This document shows, in pieces, positions 55,020-64,000 of a stretch of 64,000 nucleotides of DNA. The notes under the pieces were generated by a model. That model was not told the origin of the DNA. It saw only the letters and a program-made list of their open reading frames with translations, and searched no databases. Every line of letters begins with the position of its first letter. The first letter of the stretch is position 1. This stretch comes from Anisus vortex (Eukaryota > Mollusca > Gastropoda > Planorbidae). Both the position numbers and the translations under genes were made by a program. The stretch covers positions 26,687,731-26,751,730 of the forward strand of contig OX421500.1 of the NCBI GenBank assembly GCA_949126835.1, in the 5' to 3' direction.

Positions 55020-55680
55020 TGCACGTTATATATGTCAAGTTAATCAACTACGGTGTTCGTATCAACAACCCGGTCAGTCCTTTGTTAGACTTTATTATTA
55101 TCATACTGTTTCTGCATGTTATCAAGTTAGTTTCTGCACTTACACATTCACTGGCTAGTCGACTGTTTTGATCTTTAAGGAAATTGATTTATTCATACAC
55201 AATGGGTTAATCACTGTGTATATATTATTTATATAATGTGTTAATATAACTATTGTATGCATTATAGATGATGGATTTTTTCTATACGTATGTACTACAC
55301 ATGATGTTTTAATATATTATTATATGTATGTATTATATGTCATGGATTATTCTAAATGTATGTATTACAAATAATGTATTAATATATATATGTATTTACT
55401 ACACACGAATTATTATTCTATATTTATAACACTTGCTGTAACATCTACTATGTATAAAGTATTACACTTACTGTATCAGTCTATACAATTCAATTACTTG
55501 TGAAGTCTCAGGCAATATGTCTGTTATAGTAATACCTTTAGGTGGTACACCTTGCACAGATGATTTCATAAGGATGCTATGTATCATTTGTTCCTTTCTT
55601 GTGTGGACCCTGCTAGGCATTTATTTATCCCACAGGTAGCTTCAAACTCTACTATGTACTGAACAGCTCTCTCCTCCATA
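55020..55680. other. region upstream of the membrane-protein gene
   Basis: AT-rich. Degenerate TATGTATGTATTA stretches occur at 55230-55400. A 5' UTR exon is expected because an acceptor precedes the start codon exon, but I could not place it. Confidence 0.35.
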
Positions 55681-55685
55681 GGACA

Positions 55686-56429
55686 ATGGCCATATCAATT
55701 CCCATTTGCCTTATCTTAGATCTTTTAGTTTTGTATTTCTATTTCAAAACATTCATTGCCTATGCTTCTGATGATGATGATGATGACTTCTTCAACAACG
55801 GTGAAGCAGAAATGGGCCAAGGTGAAAGATCTTTTGCGCTTCCTCCAGGTTAAAATTTATTGATTGGGTCAACCAGTCATATTTCGCTCTCCTAATCCCG
55901 TAGCGAGTAGTTGCCAATAAGGACTGCTCTATTATATCTTCTTCCTGCAGTACTTCATACGCTGAAGATCATGTCTGATAATATGCTCCTCGGCTTAATG
56001 ATCAACCTGATTGCAACCTTGGTGTTTTTCGTGATTCTAGCGTCCTTGTACGTCTGGTTAAACCGGCACCCGGTGGAAGTGCCTGATGATACTACAGAGA
56101 ACTGGCTGAGCCACCTCTCAGAGGCCAGTGATTCTAGAAGACCCAGCGGTTCCTTAGCCTCCGGAAACACGGACTACCGCCTAGAAGTGCCGCCCTGGAA
56201 AGAGAGACACGAAAGCACCTCCAGCGGGCCCGGGAGAGATGGAAAGGCCGCACGCATGTCTCAGGACGACGCTTACAACCTCAGAGAGAACCCGTTTATC
56301 AAAACGACCAACGAATTTTCGGAGATCAAAGTTAGAGACGGGAAGTGCGTACGTCACCGCGAGCAAGGGAAAACTGCCAACTACGACACTTGCAACTCTG
56401 TTAGTAAAATTTGGTGTTGTGAATTCTAG
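55686..56429 (+). CDS. two-exon gene, 213-residue signal-peptide single-pass membrane protein
   Basis: Exon 1 coding 55686-55848 (donor CCAG|GTTAAA) and exon 2 55951-56429 (acceptor TTCTTCCTGCAG) join in phase to 213 codons plus TAG. Residues 1-27 are a hydrophobic signal peptide with an A-Y-A cleavage-like end. Next come six Asp (29-34) and an ectodomain of only about 38 residues. Residues 66-91 form one transmembrane helix, followed by N-R-H and a polar cytoplasmic tail of about 120 residues, rich in Ser, Arg, Glu and Asp. It is predicted type I at the cell surface or secretory membranes. The acceptor CTCTCCTCCATAG at 55681 precedes the ATG by 4 bp, implying an untranslated first exon. I do not recognise a family. 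The stop at 56427-56429 and a nearby poly(A) signal support the 3' end. Confidence 0.75.
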
Positions 56430-56625
56430 TAGAAACTGCAAGTGTTAGCATCTGCACCACTCCAATTTCTACCAGATAGAGTTGAGAGATAGATGTTCCT
56501 GTTTATACACGTTAAACCTAACTTTTTAAAAAGTACAATACTGAACTTACTGATATGAATTGTATATATCATTACATTACTTTGTAATTGATGCTTATAT
56601 AACATCAAGGGTTGGCCTATTGCCT

Positions 56626-56631
56626 AATAAA
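56626..56631 (+). terminator. polyadenylation signal of the membrane-protein gene
   Basis: AATAAA about 200 bp after the stop, followed by TTGTGTTTGTTG, a GT-rich downstream element. Confidence 0.75.
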
Positions 56632-56639
56632 AGAACATT

Positions 56640-57340
56640 GAACATCATTGTGTTTGTTGCTATTGTTATGCTGTTACAGACTGAATGTTAGTTTAATGCC
56701 ATAAGAACAATATAGACATTGTCATTTCCACATTATTACGCTATCAATTTGAAATACAATAATATTGTAGGGTTCATTGAAACAGAAAAATGAAGTCCAT
56801 TAAAATTGACTTATTGAAACAACACAGCCCAGAAAATGAGTAACTAGAACTATGGTTTTAAATTTTCACCTTTTTTATTCAATTAAAGTGGACTACATCC
56901 GACTACACTGGTGGACTTGTAACAGATGCGCCTAATAAGACCTAATATGACCGCTAGGGGCTCTAAACAAGCAAATATTTTGTCTAAATAAGACCAGGGA
57001 AAATAATGTTGATATTGTGTATGCTACTATTTCCTTTACATCTTTGATTTTCAATGCAAAATATTTGTTCATATCCCCAAAGATAATATTATGTAACACA
57101 TTTACTATATATTTACATTGGACCTATGGTATTCTGATGGAACTTTAAATATAGGCCTACTTCAACTGGGAAAAACTATATTTTATATTAAAATATACTA
57201 CTAATTCGGTCAATGTCTATATAAGGCAAAGGAAATGCAAACTCCATTTGTTTGTCTTCTACATTATTGAGTGTATGTATATATATATAGGGAGGGCTAA
57301 CATTCCAGGGATTGCTCGGCGGCAGAACCGTTTTGTTGGC
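56640..57340. other. non-coding stretch
   Basis: AT-rich, no ORF or repeat structure that I can support, apart from a short TA run near 57277. Confidence 0.4.
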
Positions 57341-57359
57341 AGTCCGGTAAACTAACCGC

Positions 57360-58580
57360 AGGACCAATTTGATGATAACATTAGTGAACATGTGTGTCTT
57401 CATTTTAGTAGGTAATACAAATTAATGTATAGACCAATTTGATGATAACATTAGTGAACATGTGTGTCTTCATTTTAGTAGGTAATACAAATTAATGTAT
57501 AGACCAATTTGATGATAACATTAGTGAACATGTGTGTCTTCATTTTAGTAGGTAATACAAATTAATGTATAGACCAATTTGATGATAACATTAGTGAACA
57601 TGTGTGTCTTCATTTTAGTAGGTAATACAAATTAATGTATAGGCCAATTTGATGATAACATTAGTGAACATGTGTGTCTTCATTTTAGTAGGTAATACAA
57701 ATTAATGTATAGGCCAATTTGATGATAACAATAGTGAATAAGTTTTGTAGTTTGTCTTTATTTTAGTAGGTAATACAAATTAATGTGTAGGCCAATTTGA
57801 TGAAAACATTAGTGAATACGTTTTGTTGTGTGTCCTCATTTTAGTAGGTAATATAAATTAATGTGTAGGCCAATTTGATGATAACATTAGTGAATAAGTT
57901 TTGTTGTGTGTCTACATTTTAGTAGGTAATAGAAATTAATGTATAGGCCAATTTGATGATAACATTAGTAAATAAGTTTTGTTGTGTGTCTTCATTTTAG
58001 TAGGTAATACAAATTAATGTATAGGCCAATTTGATGATAACATAAGTGAATAAGTTTTGTTGTGTGTCTTCATTTTAGTAGGTAATAGAAATTAATGTAT
58101 AGGCCAATTTGATGATAACATTAGTGAATAAGTTTTGTTGTGTGTCTTCATTTTAGTAGGTAATGCAAATTAATGTATAGGCCAATTTGATGACAACATT
58201 AGTGAATAAGTTTTGTTGTGCGTCTTCATTTTAGTAGGTAATACAAATTAATGTCTAGGCCAATTTGATGATAACATTAGCGAATAAGTTTTGTTGTGTG
58301 TCTTCATTTTAGTAGGTAATACAAATTAATGTATAGGCCAATTGGATGATAACATTAGTGAATAAGTTTTGTTGTGTGTCTTCATTTTAGTAGGTATTAC
58401 AAATTAATGTCTAGGCCAATTTGATGATAACATTAGTGAATAAGTTTTGTTGTGTTTCTTCATTTTAGTAGGTAATACAAATTAATGTATAGGCCAATTT
58501 GATGATAACATTAGTGAATAAGTTTTGTTGTGTGTCTTCATTTTAGTAGGTAATACAAATTAATGTGTAGGCCAATTTGT
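57360..58580 (+). repeat. 70-bp minisatellite, about 17 copies
   Basis: The unit starts ACCAATTTGATGATAACATT and holds CTTCATTTTAGTAGGTAATA and CAAATTAATGTATAGG. The first five units (with GAACATGTGTGTCTTC) are almost identical; the later ones carry GAATAAGTTTTGTTGTGTGT. Two sub-families thus expanded at different times. Confidence 0.96.
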
Positions 58581-58875
58581 AACAAATAAAAAGCTTATTT
58601 AGTTTTAAATGTAAATATGAAAACATATCCTGGAGTTTCAACCAATGACATGTAAAACTTACAGATGATTTAAAAAATACATTTTCTTATATAAGTCAGC
58701 TTTTTAAAAATAGTAATAAATGGCGGCTTTTGGCCTCAGACCTTTCGTTACTGCACCCAATTTTATATATTTATAGGTCAGTGGAACAAACCAGCTTTGT
58801 TAGTTCTTAACAGATGGACCGCTTGCTCTGTTTTTAGCGCTTATATGTTCTTTTTTTTTTCTGTGCGCAACCAAT

Positions 58876-59460
58876 GGACAAGTCTTAATGAGGCGTGAAC
58901 TTTTGAACCCGAATGTTCGTGAACTTCCTGTTCTATTTTTAAACTAATAACAAAAAAGCATGCTTTAGCTGGTGTTTGACAATTGATTTCAACCTCGACG
59001 GCCAGTTCTAGTCTTTTAGAATTATACAAAGGATACAATATTAGTTATGAGGACTCCGTTTTTAACATCAAAAGTGAAGAGGCGATCATTAATACTCAAG
59101 TGTTAGTCGCGTGACGTAAAATTTATTATTTGTTTACAAAATAAATGAGTCAAGAGTTGCGTTTTCTTGGTTATTGAAAAACAAAATGCGTAAATTCATA
59201 AAAACAAATAACAAAAATTCTTTTGCATTAAGCAACAAGTTTGATATTTTAAAAAGGTGATTATTCCCTTCTGATTTTCACAATACATTGTTTTGCTTTG
59301 TAAACATCTATTGGAAATGAAATAAATTTTAATCCCCAACAAATTTGAGTACAACCAGTAAAGTAGCACACAGACATTGTTTCGAATAAAATGATCAAAT
59401 AAGAACGGAAATGTTTTTGCACGTGACCTTTTATGCATGCATACACGTTAAGACTTGTCC
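58876..59460 (-). mobile_element. THAP-bearing DNA transposon, non-autonomous, copy 4 (nested)
   Basis: 585 bp, with termini GGACAAGTCTTAATGAGG and CGTTAAGACTTGTCC and AT on both flanks. Collinear with copy 2 at 11843-12424. It includes a minus-strand THAP-type exon from 59377 (C-x4-C, then I-S-F-P). The GG/CC start differs from TG/CA in the other copies. Confidence 0.82.
59261..59377 (-). pseudogene. THAP-domain exon inside copy 4
   Basis: A minus-strand frame starting M-S-V-C then C-x4-C spacing and an F-I-S-F-P block. It lacks the K-R-W of the other copies (reads A-K-Q) and has no distal Cys-x2-His. Decayed. Confidence 0.6.
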
Positions 59461-59790
59461 ATAACGCTGTATTAAATGACTTTTAGGCTCCTACATTTGC
59501 CTAAAGATTTTCGCTGTATAAAACGGTCGATTTCAATTTAAACCTTTCATTTAGAAAATCATAGCGATTAAATAAAACGGAAGTGTACAAAAACAAAAGG
59601 GAATCGGGAATTCCGAAAAGAAGTCATTCGAGTCACCAAACAGCAGAAATATTAAAGCAAGCGGTCCATCTTATTATAGTCTTTGGTTTGACGTTAATTC
59701 TGTTCTATTATCTTGCCTACTTGTGTTGATTTCACTTAGTTACACGTCAAGTCTTTCTTGATTACTTCTTCTAAATATAGTTGTTTCATT

Positions 59791-60056
59791 AAGGTTAACC
59801 AAACTTGGAAAAATTGCTGCAGACTGTTTATCACTCTCAGAACGAAGTGAGTTCCCGCTGGCCTAAAAAAATCAAACCCTAGTCAACCGCCAAAAGAATT
59901 GGAGTGAAAGCTACAATTTAACATGTTAACTTGTAGCTTTCACTCCAATTCTTTTGGCGGTTGACTAGGGTTTGATTTTTTTAGGCCAGCGGGAACTCAC
60001 TTCGTTCTGAGAGTGATAAACAGTCTGCAGCAATTTTTCCAAGTTTGGTTAACCTT
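59791..60056. repeat. 266-bp near-perfect palindrome
   Basis: Arms of 126 bp (59791-59916 and 59931-60056) are exact reverse complements by eye. The 14-bp centre, TTTAACATGTTAAC, is itself palindromic except for its outermost pair. The arms begin AAGGTTAACCAAACTTGG. Confidence 0.93.
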
Positions 60057-60514
60057 GTCCTGATACTATTCAATTGTTCTCATTAGTAATATGAATTCAA
60101 AAACCAACTCCTTGACTGTTTAAATGAAGAAACTTTATTATAACTTGCAAATCAAACGATGTTAGTAAAACAAATGTACAATGCGAAAATGGATAAGCAA
60201 GGCATAGTGTCTACTGTCGAACGTGCCTAGCGGAAAGAGAAAGAAGTAGTCCGCTACTTCCCACTTTTTAGGCCAGCGGGAACTCACTTCGTTCTGAGAG
60301 TGATAAACTTGAAGGGCTATCTACAAGCAGATAGTTGCAAATGAATTTTAATGTAACAATGGTGGATCGTTCCGGAATTAATTAATGTTTAAATGTAACA
60401 TGGGTCCCACTTTTATCTGAGAGTGATAAACAGTCTGCAGCAATTTTTCCAAGTTTGGTTAACCTTGTCCTGATACTATTCAATTGTTCTCAATAGTAAT
60501 ATGAATTCAAAAAT
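60008..60514 (+). repeat. direct duplication of the palindrome arm plus flank
   Basis: CTGAGAGTGATAAACAGTCT through AATATGAATTCAAAAA occurs at 60008-60110 and again at 60418-60514, with very few differences. Another piece of the arm (GGCCAGCGGGAACTCACTTC...GATAAA) occurs at 60271-60307. The block looks like termini of a foldback-type element shuffled around an unrelated interior. Confidence 0.75.
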
Positions 60515-60524
60515 ATGAATTTTA

Positions 60525-60551
60525 AGCATGCATACACGTTAAGACTTGTCA
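60525..60551 (-). mobile_element. isolated terminus of the THAP transposon family
   Basis: GCATGCATACACGTTAAGAC then TTGTCA equals the end of copies 2 and 4, followed by AT as in the others. No matching opposite end nearby. Confidence 0.7.
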
Positions 60552-60639
60552 ATGATATCGTTAATCGGTATAGATACATGGTAATCATAAAAACTGGGTA
60601 GTTATTGTAATCCTTTAAAATATACATATAAATTCTTTT

Positions 60640-61590
60640 GTTCTATAATATTTATATAATTTTCAAATACTTTTTACAGTTTGATCATTTCAACGTTATA
60701 AATTGTGAGCCATTAATTTTCTTATAAAAGAAAAACAACATTAGAAATATTAACTCAAATGAAACGGGCTAATAATCTCCCTTTAATTAAAAAAAAATGT
60801 TTTCACATTTGATGCCGAACAAGTTTTGTTTTGTATTGTAACAAATATTACTGATTATTATTATTTCTTTATATACATTTATCATTATGGTATTCATTAC
60901 AAGATTTATTTATTAGAATATTTTAAAAAATTTGAATAAACAGCAGTAAATAAACATTAATTGCTTTAATTGTTTGTCGATTTAAGGAGTTTATATTTTA
61001 ATTTAATAATTCCTGAAATTACTTAATATAGCGCTATTAAATAAGTCTCTTATATTTCTAAATTAATTATACAAATACATTTGTTTTATAATTAATTGTT
61101 TTATGTTTAATTAAAGTAGATAAGCATAAAAACTCTTTAAATGTAATTAGTCTGTAACAATTAATGAGCGGTCAAGTGTAGGTGACCTCTTTGTATGCTT
61201 AAAACAGCTTTGATGTGCGATAAAATCTGTTCACTGGTGAAATTTGAACCAAAAGCTGAAAGTTAATGAGCTAATGCCAAGTAGTTGAGAATATCAGATG
61301 ACTTTCCTAAGCAGCTTCATTGCAGATTTTTTCCGCAATGGGACACATTTGGATGCACATTTTTGAAATGTTTAAAATTCAACTTGCTCTATTTTAAAAT
61401 TGCCAATATTCCTCCATTTAAAAAATAAAGATCTACATCTAAGAAGGTTATAGTAATGTCAAACCAGTTAGGTTTGATGTGGTATGAAAAAATGTGTCCA
61501 TCAATTTGAAAGACTTGCCTTTGATTAGAAAACTCCACTTTAAGTGCTTCGATGTACTTCTGAAAAAGCCCAACTGGGCGATAAAAGAAA
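60640..61590 (+). repeat. long dispersed AT-rich repeat, copy 2
   Basis: Collinear with 17640-19100 but without the SINE. The empty site lies near 61118 (AATTAAAGTAGATAAGC). No coding potential. Confidence 0.75.
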
Positions 61591-61599
61591 GTTGGGGGT

Positions 61600-61670
61600 G
61601 GAGAGGGGGGGTGGTGAGCTGAATTTTTTTTAAAAAGGAGGCGGTGAGCCGAAAAAGGTTGAGAACCTAT
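61600..61670 (-). mobile_element. hAT-type terminus relic
   Basis: GAAAAAGGTTGAGAACC near 61647-61663 is the inverse of the common hAT terminus GGTTCTCAACC. The partner is not found. Confidence 0.4.
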
Positions 61671-61679
61671 TCTTTAAAC

Positions 61680-63510
61680 AATTAAAATAATAAACCCGAA
61701 ACCCGGTTACTCGCTGTTATTTTGTTTAAATTTTACGATGTATTAATTAATTTATGAATAATTCCAACATGGTGTTTCATATTATTTTGTAAATTTTCAA
61801 ATAATGAATTCGATGATTCGGCAAAAACACACCTTCCTTGTGCCCCTTCACCAGACTTCAACCCCCTTTCTCTTCGAAAATGCGAGCTGAGAATTGGCTA
61901 CTCTCTCTTAGGGCTCAGAGAACGAAATCAGTCGATCTCTGTGAATTTGGGGTGAGTTCAGCATTAACTCTTTTACAAGACCTGTGCCCGGTCCACCAGT
62001 ATAGACTACTGACTGTTATGTAATATATCCGGACTCAATTGAATGTTTAGGCGTTGCTTGCTCCCAAATAATGGGCCAGACCTGGAAATGACTGGCCTGT
62101 TCACACGACTGCCTGGTTAGGGAAATGGATGCATCAGAATGAAGACAGTGTTTAATGAATACATGTAAAATAATTTTTTTTATTTAAATAATTAACAAGA
62201 GTAAAATAAAACTACTATAAAGCCCTGTACACATCTTGATCAACTTCAGTAGCTGAAGTTTTCATTTTCAACACGCTTTTGAACTTTTTATTTAGAATTT
62301 CAAAAGCATTTTAAAAAAACGTATTCGCAGGCCACTTGAAGCCCGCGAAACGCCAGCTAGAAACCCATAATCTATAAAAGTGAATTTAAAAACATGGATT
62401 TGGGATTCTAAATAATGATTGTACATCGACAACAAAGAAAGAAGAAACAGTGTCTTGTGTAAGATTGTGAGACCAAGTAATTTCATGTGTTACTTTATCG
62501 TATTGATGTGAACCAGCTGAGCTGCTAGATGTGTGGAGGCAGGATCCACATACCTGAGAATGATTCCAGATGTCTTTATAGTGATTGGACTAATGAGTGG
62601 TCAGTTTGGCGGACTTGATTCCGGTTGTAAAACTATCTCTATATCAGGCAACGTGATCCTGCCCATGGCAGAGTAACAAGTTTAAGATAGGCCGTGTCAA
62701 TATTGACAGTTATTGTCAAACTATAATACCTAGCTTAACTTTTAGTATATTGACCTTATTGTCAAACAAAAGGCTAATATCCAGCTTAACATTTAGTCTG
62801 TTGAATGTTGTTTTCATTCCGAATGCCTACATTAAATTTAGATTTATTTAAATACATTTTTTTTATAGAGACCATAACTTTATAGCTGTATGTAACACAT
62901 ACTCATGGACAATTACATTTTAAAAGCTTAACTGTAGAGATGTGTGTGTGTTTTGCTTTGTTATTACTTAGATAAAAATAGAATTGCAACGGGTTAATAC
63001 AACAGGTTTAGTTGACATACTAACTGATTACAACATTTGTACAGCTTTCTTTGCTGTGAATATTGACTTACGTAGACTTCACTTTAGTCAATACACTGCA
63101 ATACTGTGAATGGATCAACTAACTGTAAGGGGAAATAACTGAAACAATATATTATGGTATCTTTCCTTGAGGCAACACGAAGATATTAAAGGGTTTCTTT
63201 CTACGACTCAACCGACTATACCGTAACACGGCACATACAGGATAAGACTTTTTATAACTTTAGTTTTTATTGATTGTTCTTTTTTTATTTGAATAAGAAT
63301 AAGAGAGACAGACTTTTGTGTCACTAGTGACTTATTTCTGTACTAGATCTATAATACTGTAGTATTTAATATTTGTTTTGGAACATAAGTTAAAAATAAC
63401 ATAACTAATTAAGTTTGACACAATTCTAATGTTTGTGTTTTGTGTGTGTATAGCATGGAATAATAGTTTATATTATATTGTATTTGAGATTCTTTTGCTA
63501 GTTCATGTAG
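61680..63510. other. non-coding stretch, no gene seen
   Basis: AT-rich. Short ORFs at 61838-62023 (plus) and 62292-62486 (minus) have no recognisable domain or splice context that I trust. Confidence 0.4.
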
Positions 63511-63512
63511 AG

Positions 63513-64000
63513 CAGGGGTCGGCAACCTTTTTGCTATATAGTTATAGTGTGCCAAACTAGGATTTCTAAATCATTCAGCGTGCCAACAGCGTGAAAGTCA
63601 AACTGCTCAACTATATATTGTTTTTATAAGACAATTTATTTAGTGCCGTAGCAAGACCAAGACCAAAAGAAAAGGAGCGTTATAGAGAAAATCATTAAAG
63701 CGTTTTATATTAAATAACAAATTAACCTGTTTGTTATTATCATGTTTATTTTAAATCCATTCATAGCTAATACACATTTTCATTTCTCAAGTTACACATT
63801 AATGGTTAATGTATTAACAAATGAATGTGGTTCTAATAGCAATACATTCTTCATAGTTTTATCTCAACATAACTGAGATTTCCACAAATATGTTATTTAG
63901 CTACAGAGATGCCGACATGCAGCACATGTAGCTCATTGGAAGAGATACACTGAAATCATAAAACCTGGTTAATTAATGTAATGTTTAAAAATGTACACAT
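63513..64000 (+). mobile_element. hAT-type element left end, continues beyond the window
   Basis: Starts CAGGGGTCGGCAACC. The first 90 bp (AGTGTGCCAAACTAGGATTT, CATTCAGCGTGCCAACA) match the MITE at 1720-1878. The right end is outside the window. Confidence 0.65.

Larger units (their letters stand above)
58798..59684. mobile_element. TIR element (filled copy) containing a THAP transposon
   Basis: AGATGGACCGCTTGCT at 58812 and AGCAAGCGGTCCATCT near 59656-59671 are inverted. Outer sequence (TTATTATAGTCTTTGG) extends the match to the 303-bp copy at 38480. Minus the insert 58876-59460 the two are homologous throughout. Confidence 0.75.

Overview
This window is eukaryotic nuclear DNA. It is AT-rich and intron-bearing, with GT-AG splice sites, AATAAA polyadenylation signals and a very high load of tandem repeats and transposon remains. 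The gene content (a class A peptide-receptor-like GPCR and a SKICH-domain gene) and the repeat content (CR1/Jockey-like LINEs, tRNA-derived SINEs, THAP-bearing DNA transposons, hAT MITEs) fit an invertebrate. A gastropod mollusc is my best guess, but nothing in the sequence proves the taxon. There is no sign of bacterial, organellar or viral sequence.

Layout. 1-20.5 kb holds no convincing host gene. It is a graveyard of LINE fragments, SINEs, THAP-type DNA transposons, a TA-flanked MITE, hAT MITEs and microsatellites, including a 1.4 kb block of 12-bp repeats at 8.1-9.6 kb. 20.76-26.95 kb is one uninterrupted 6.2 kb array of an 18-bp unit with higher-order structure of about 1.2-1.3 kb; its very long ORFs on both strands follow from the repeat arithmetic. 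27-34 kb is more repeat (CT-rich, GATA-type and 33-bp arrays). 34.06-36.08 kb carries the large exon of a class A GPCR. 36.9-38.8 kb holds a LINE RNase H fragment, a 52-bp minisatellite and a small TIR element. 39.2-52.7 kb is a plus-strand gene of at least 12 coding exons. I could join 12 of them in a consistent phase to a predicted protein of about 1,558 residues with an N-terminal SKICH domain (family of NDP52/CALCOCO2, TAX1BP1, CALCOCO1), a long low-complexity middle and one short coiled coil. 55.68-56.43 kb is a two-exon gene for a 213-residue single-pass membrane protein with a signal peptide. 57.3-60.6 kb is stacked repeats: a 70-bp minisatellite, a TIR element with a THAP element inserted in it, and a nearly perfect 266-bp palindrome. 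The rest is dispersed repeat, with a hAT-type terminus at 63.5 kb.

Most unusual points. (1) Introns of the SKICH gene are filled with minisatellites that lie on, and in two cases copy, the splice signals: a 46-bp array repeats the 3' splice site before exon 4, and an array after exon 10 repeats the exon end plus GTAAGTA. (2) A family of THAP-exon-bearing short DNA transposons is present in at least four copies plus one isolated end, and an empty-site comparison inside the window suggests a 2-bp AT target duplication. (3) Dated insertions can be read from paired empty and filled copies. (4) A SINE shares its 3' tail stem-loop with the local LINE. The three genes have no evident shared pathway.
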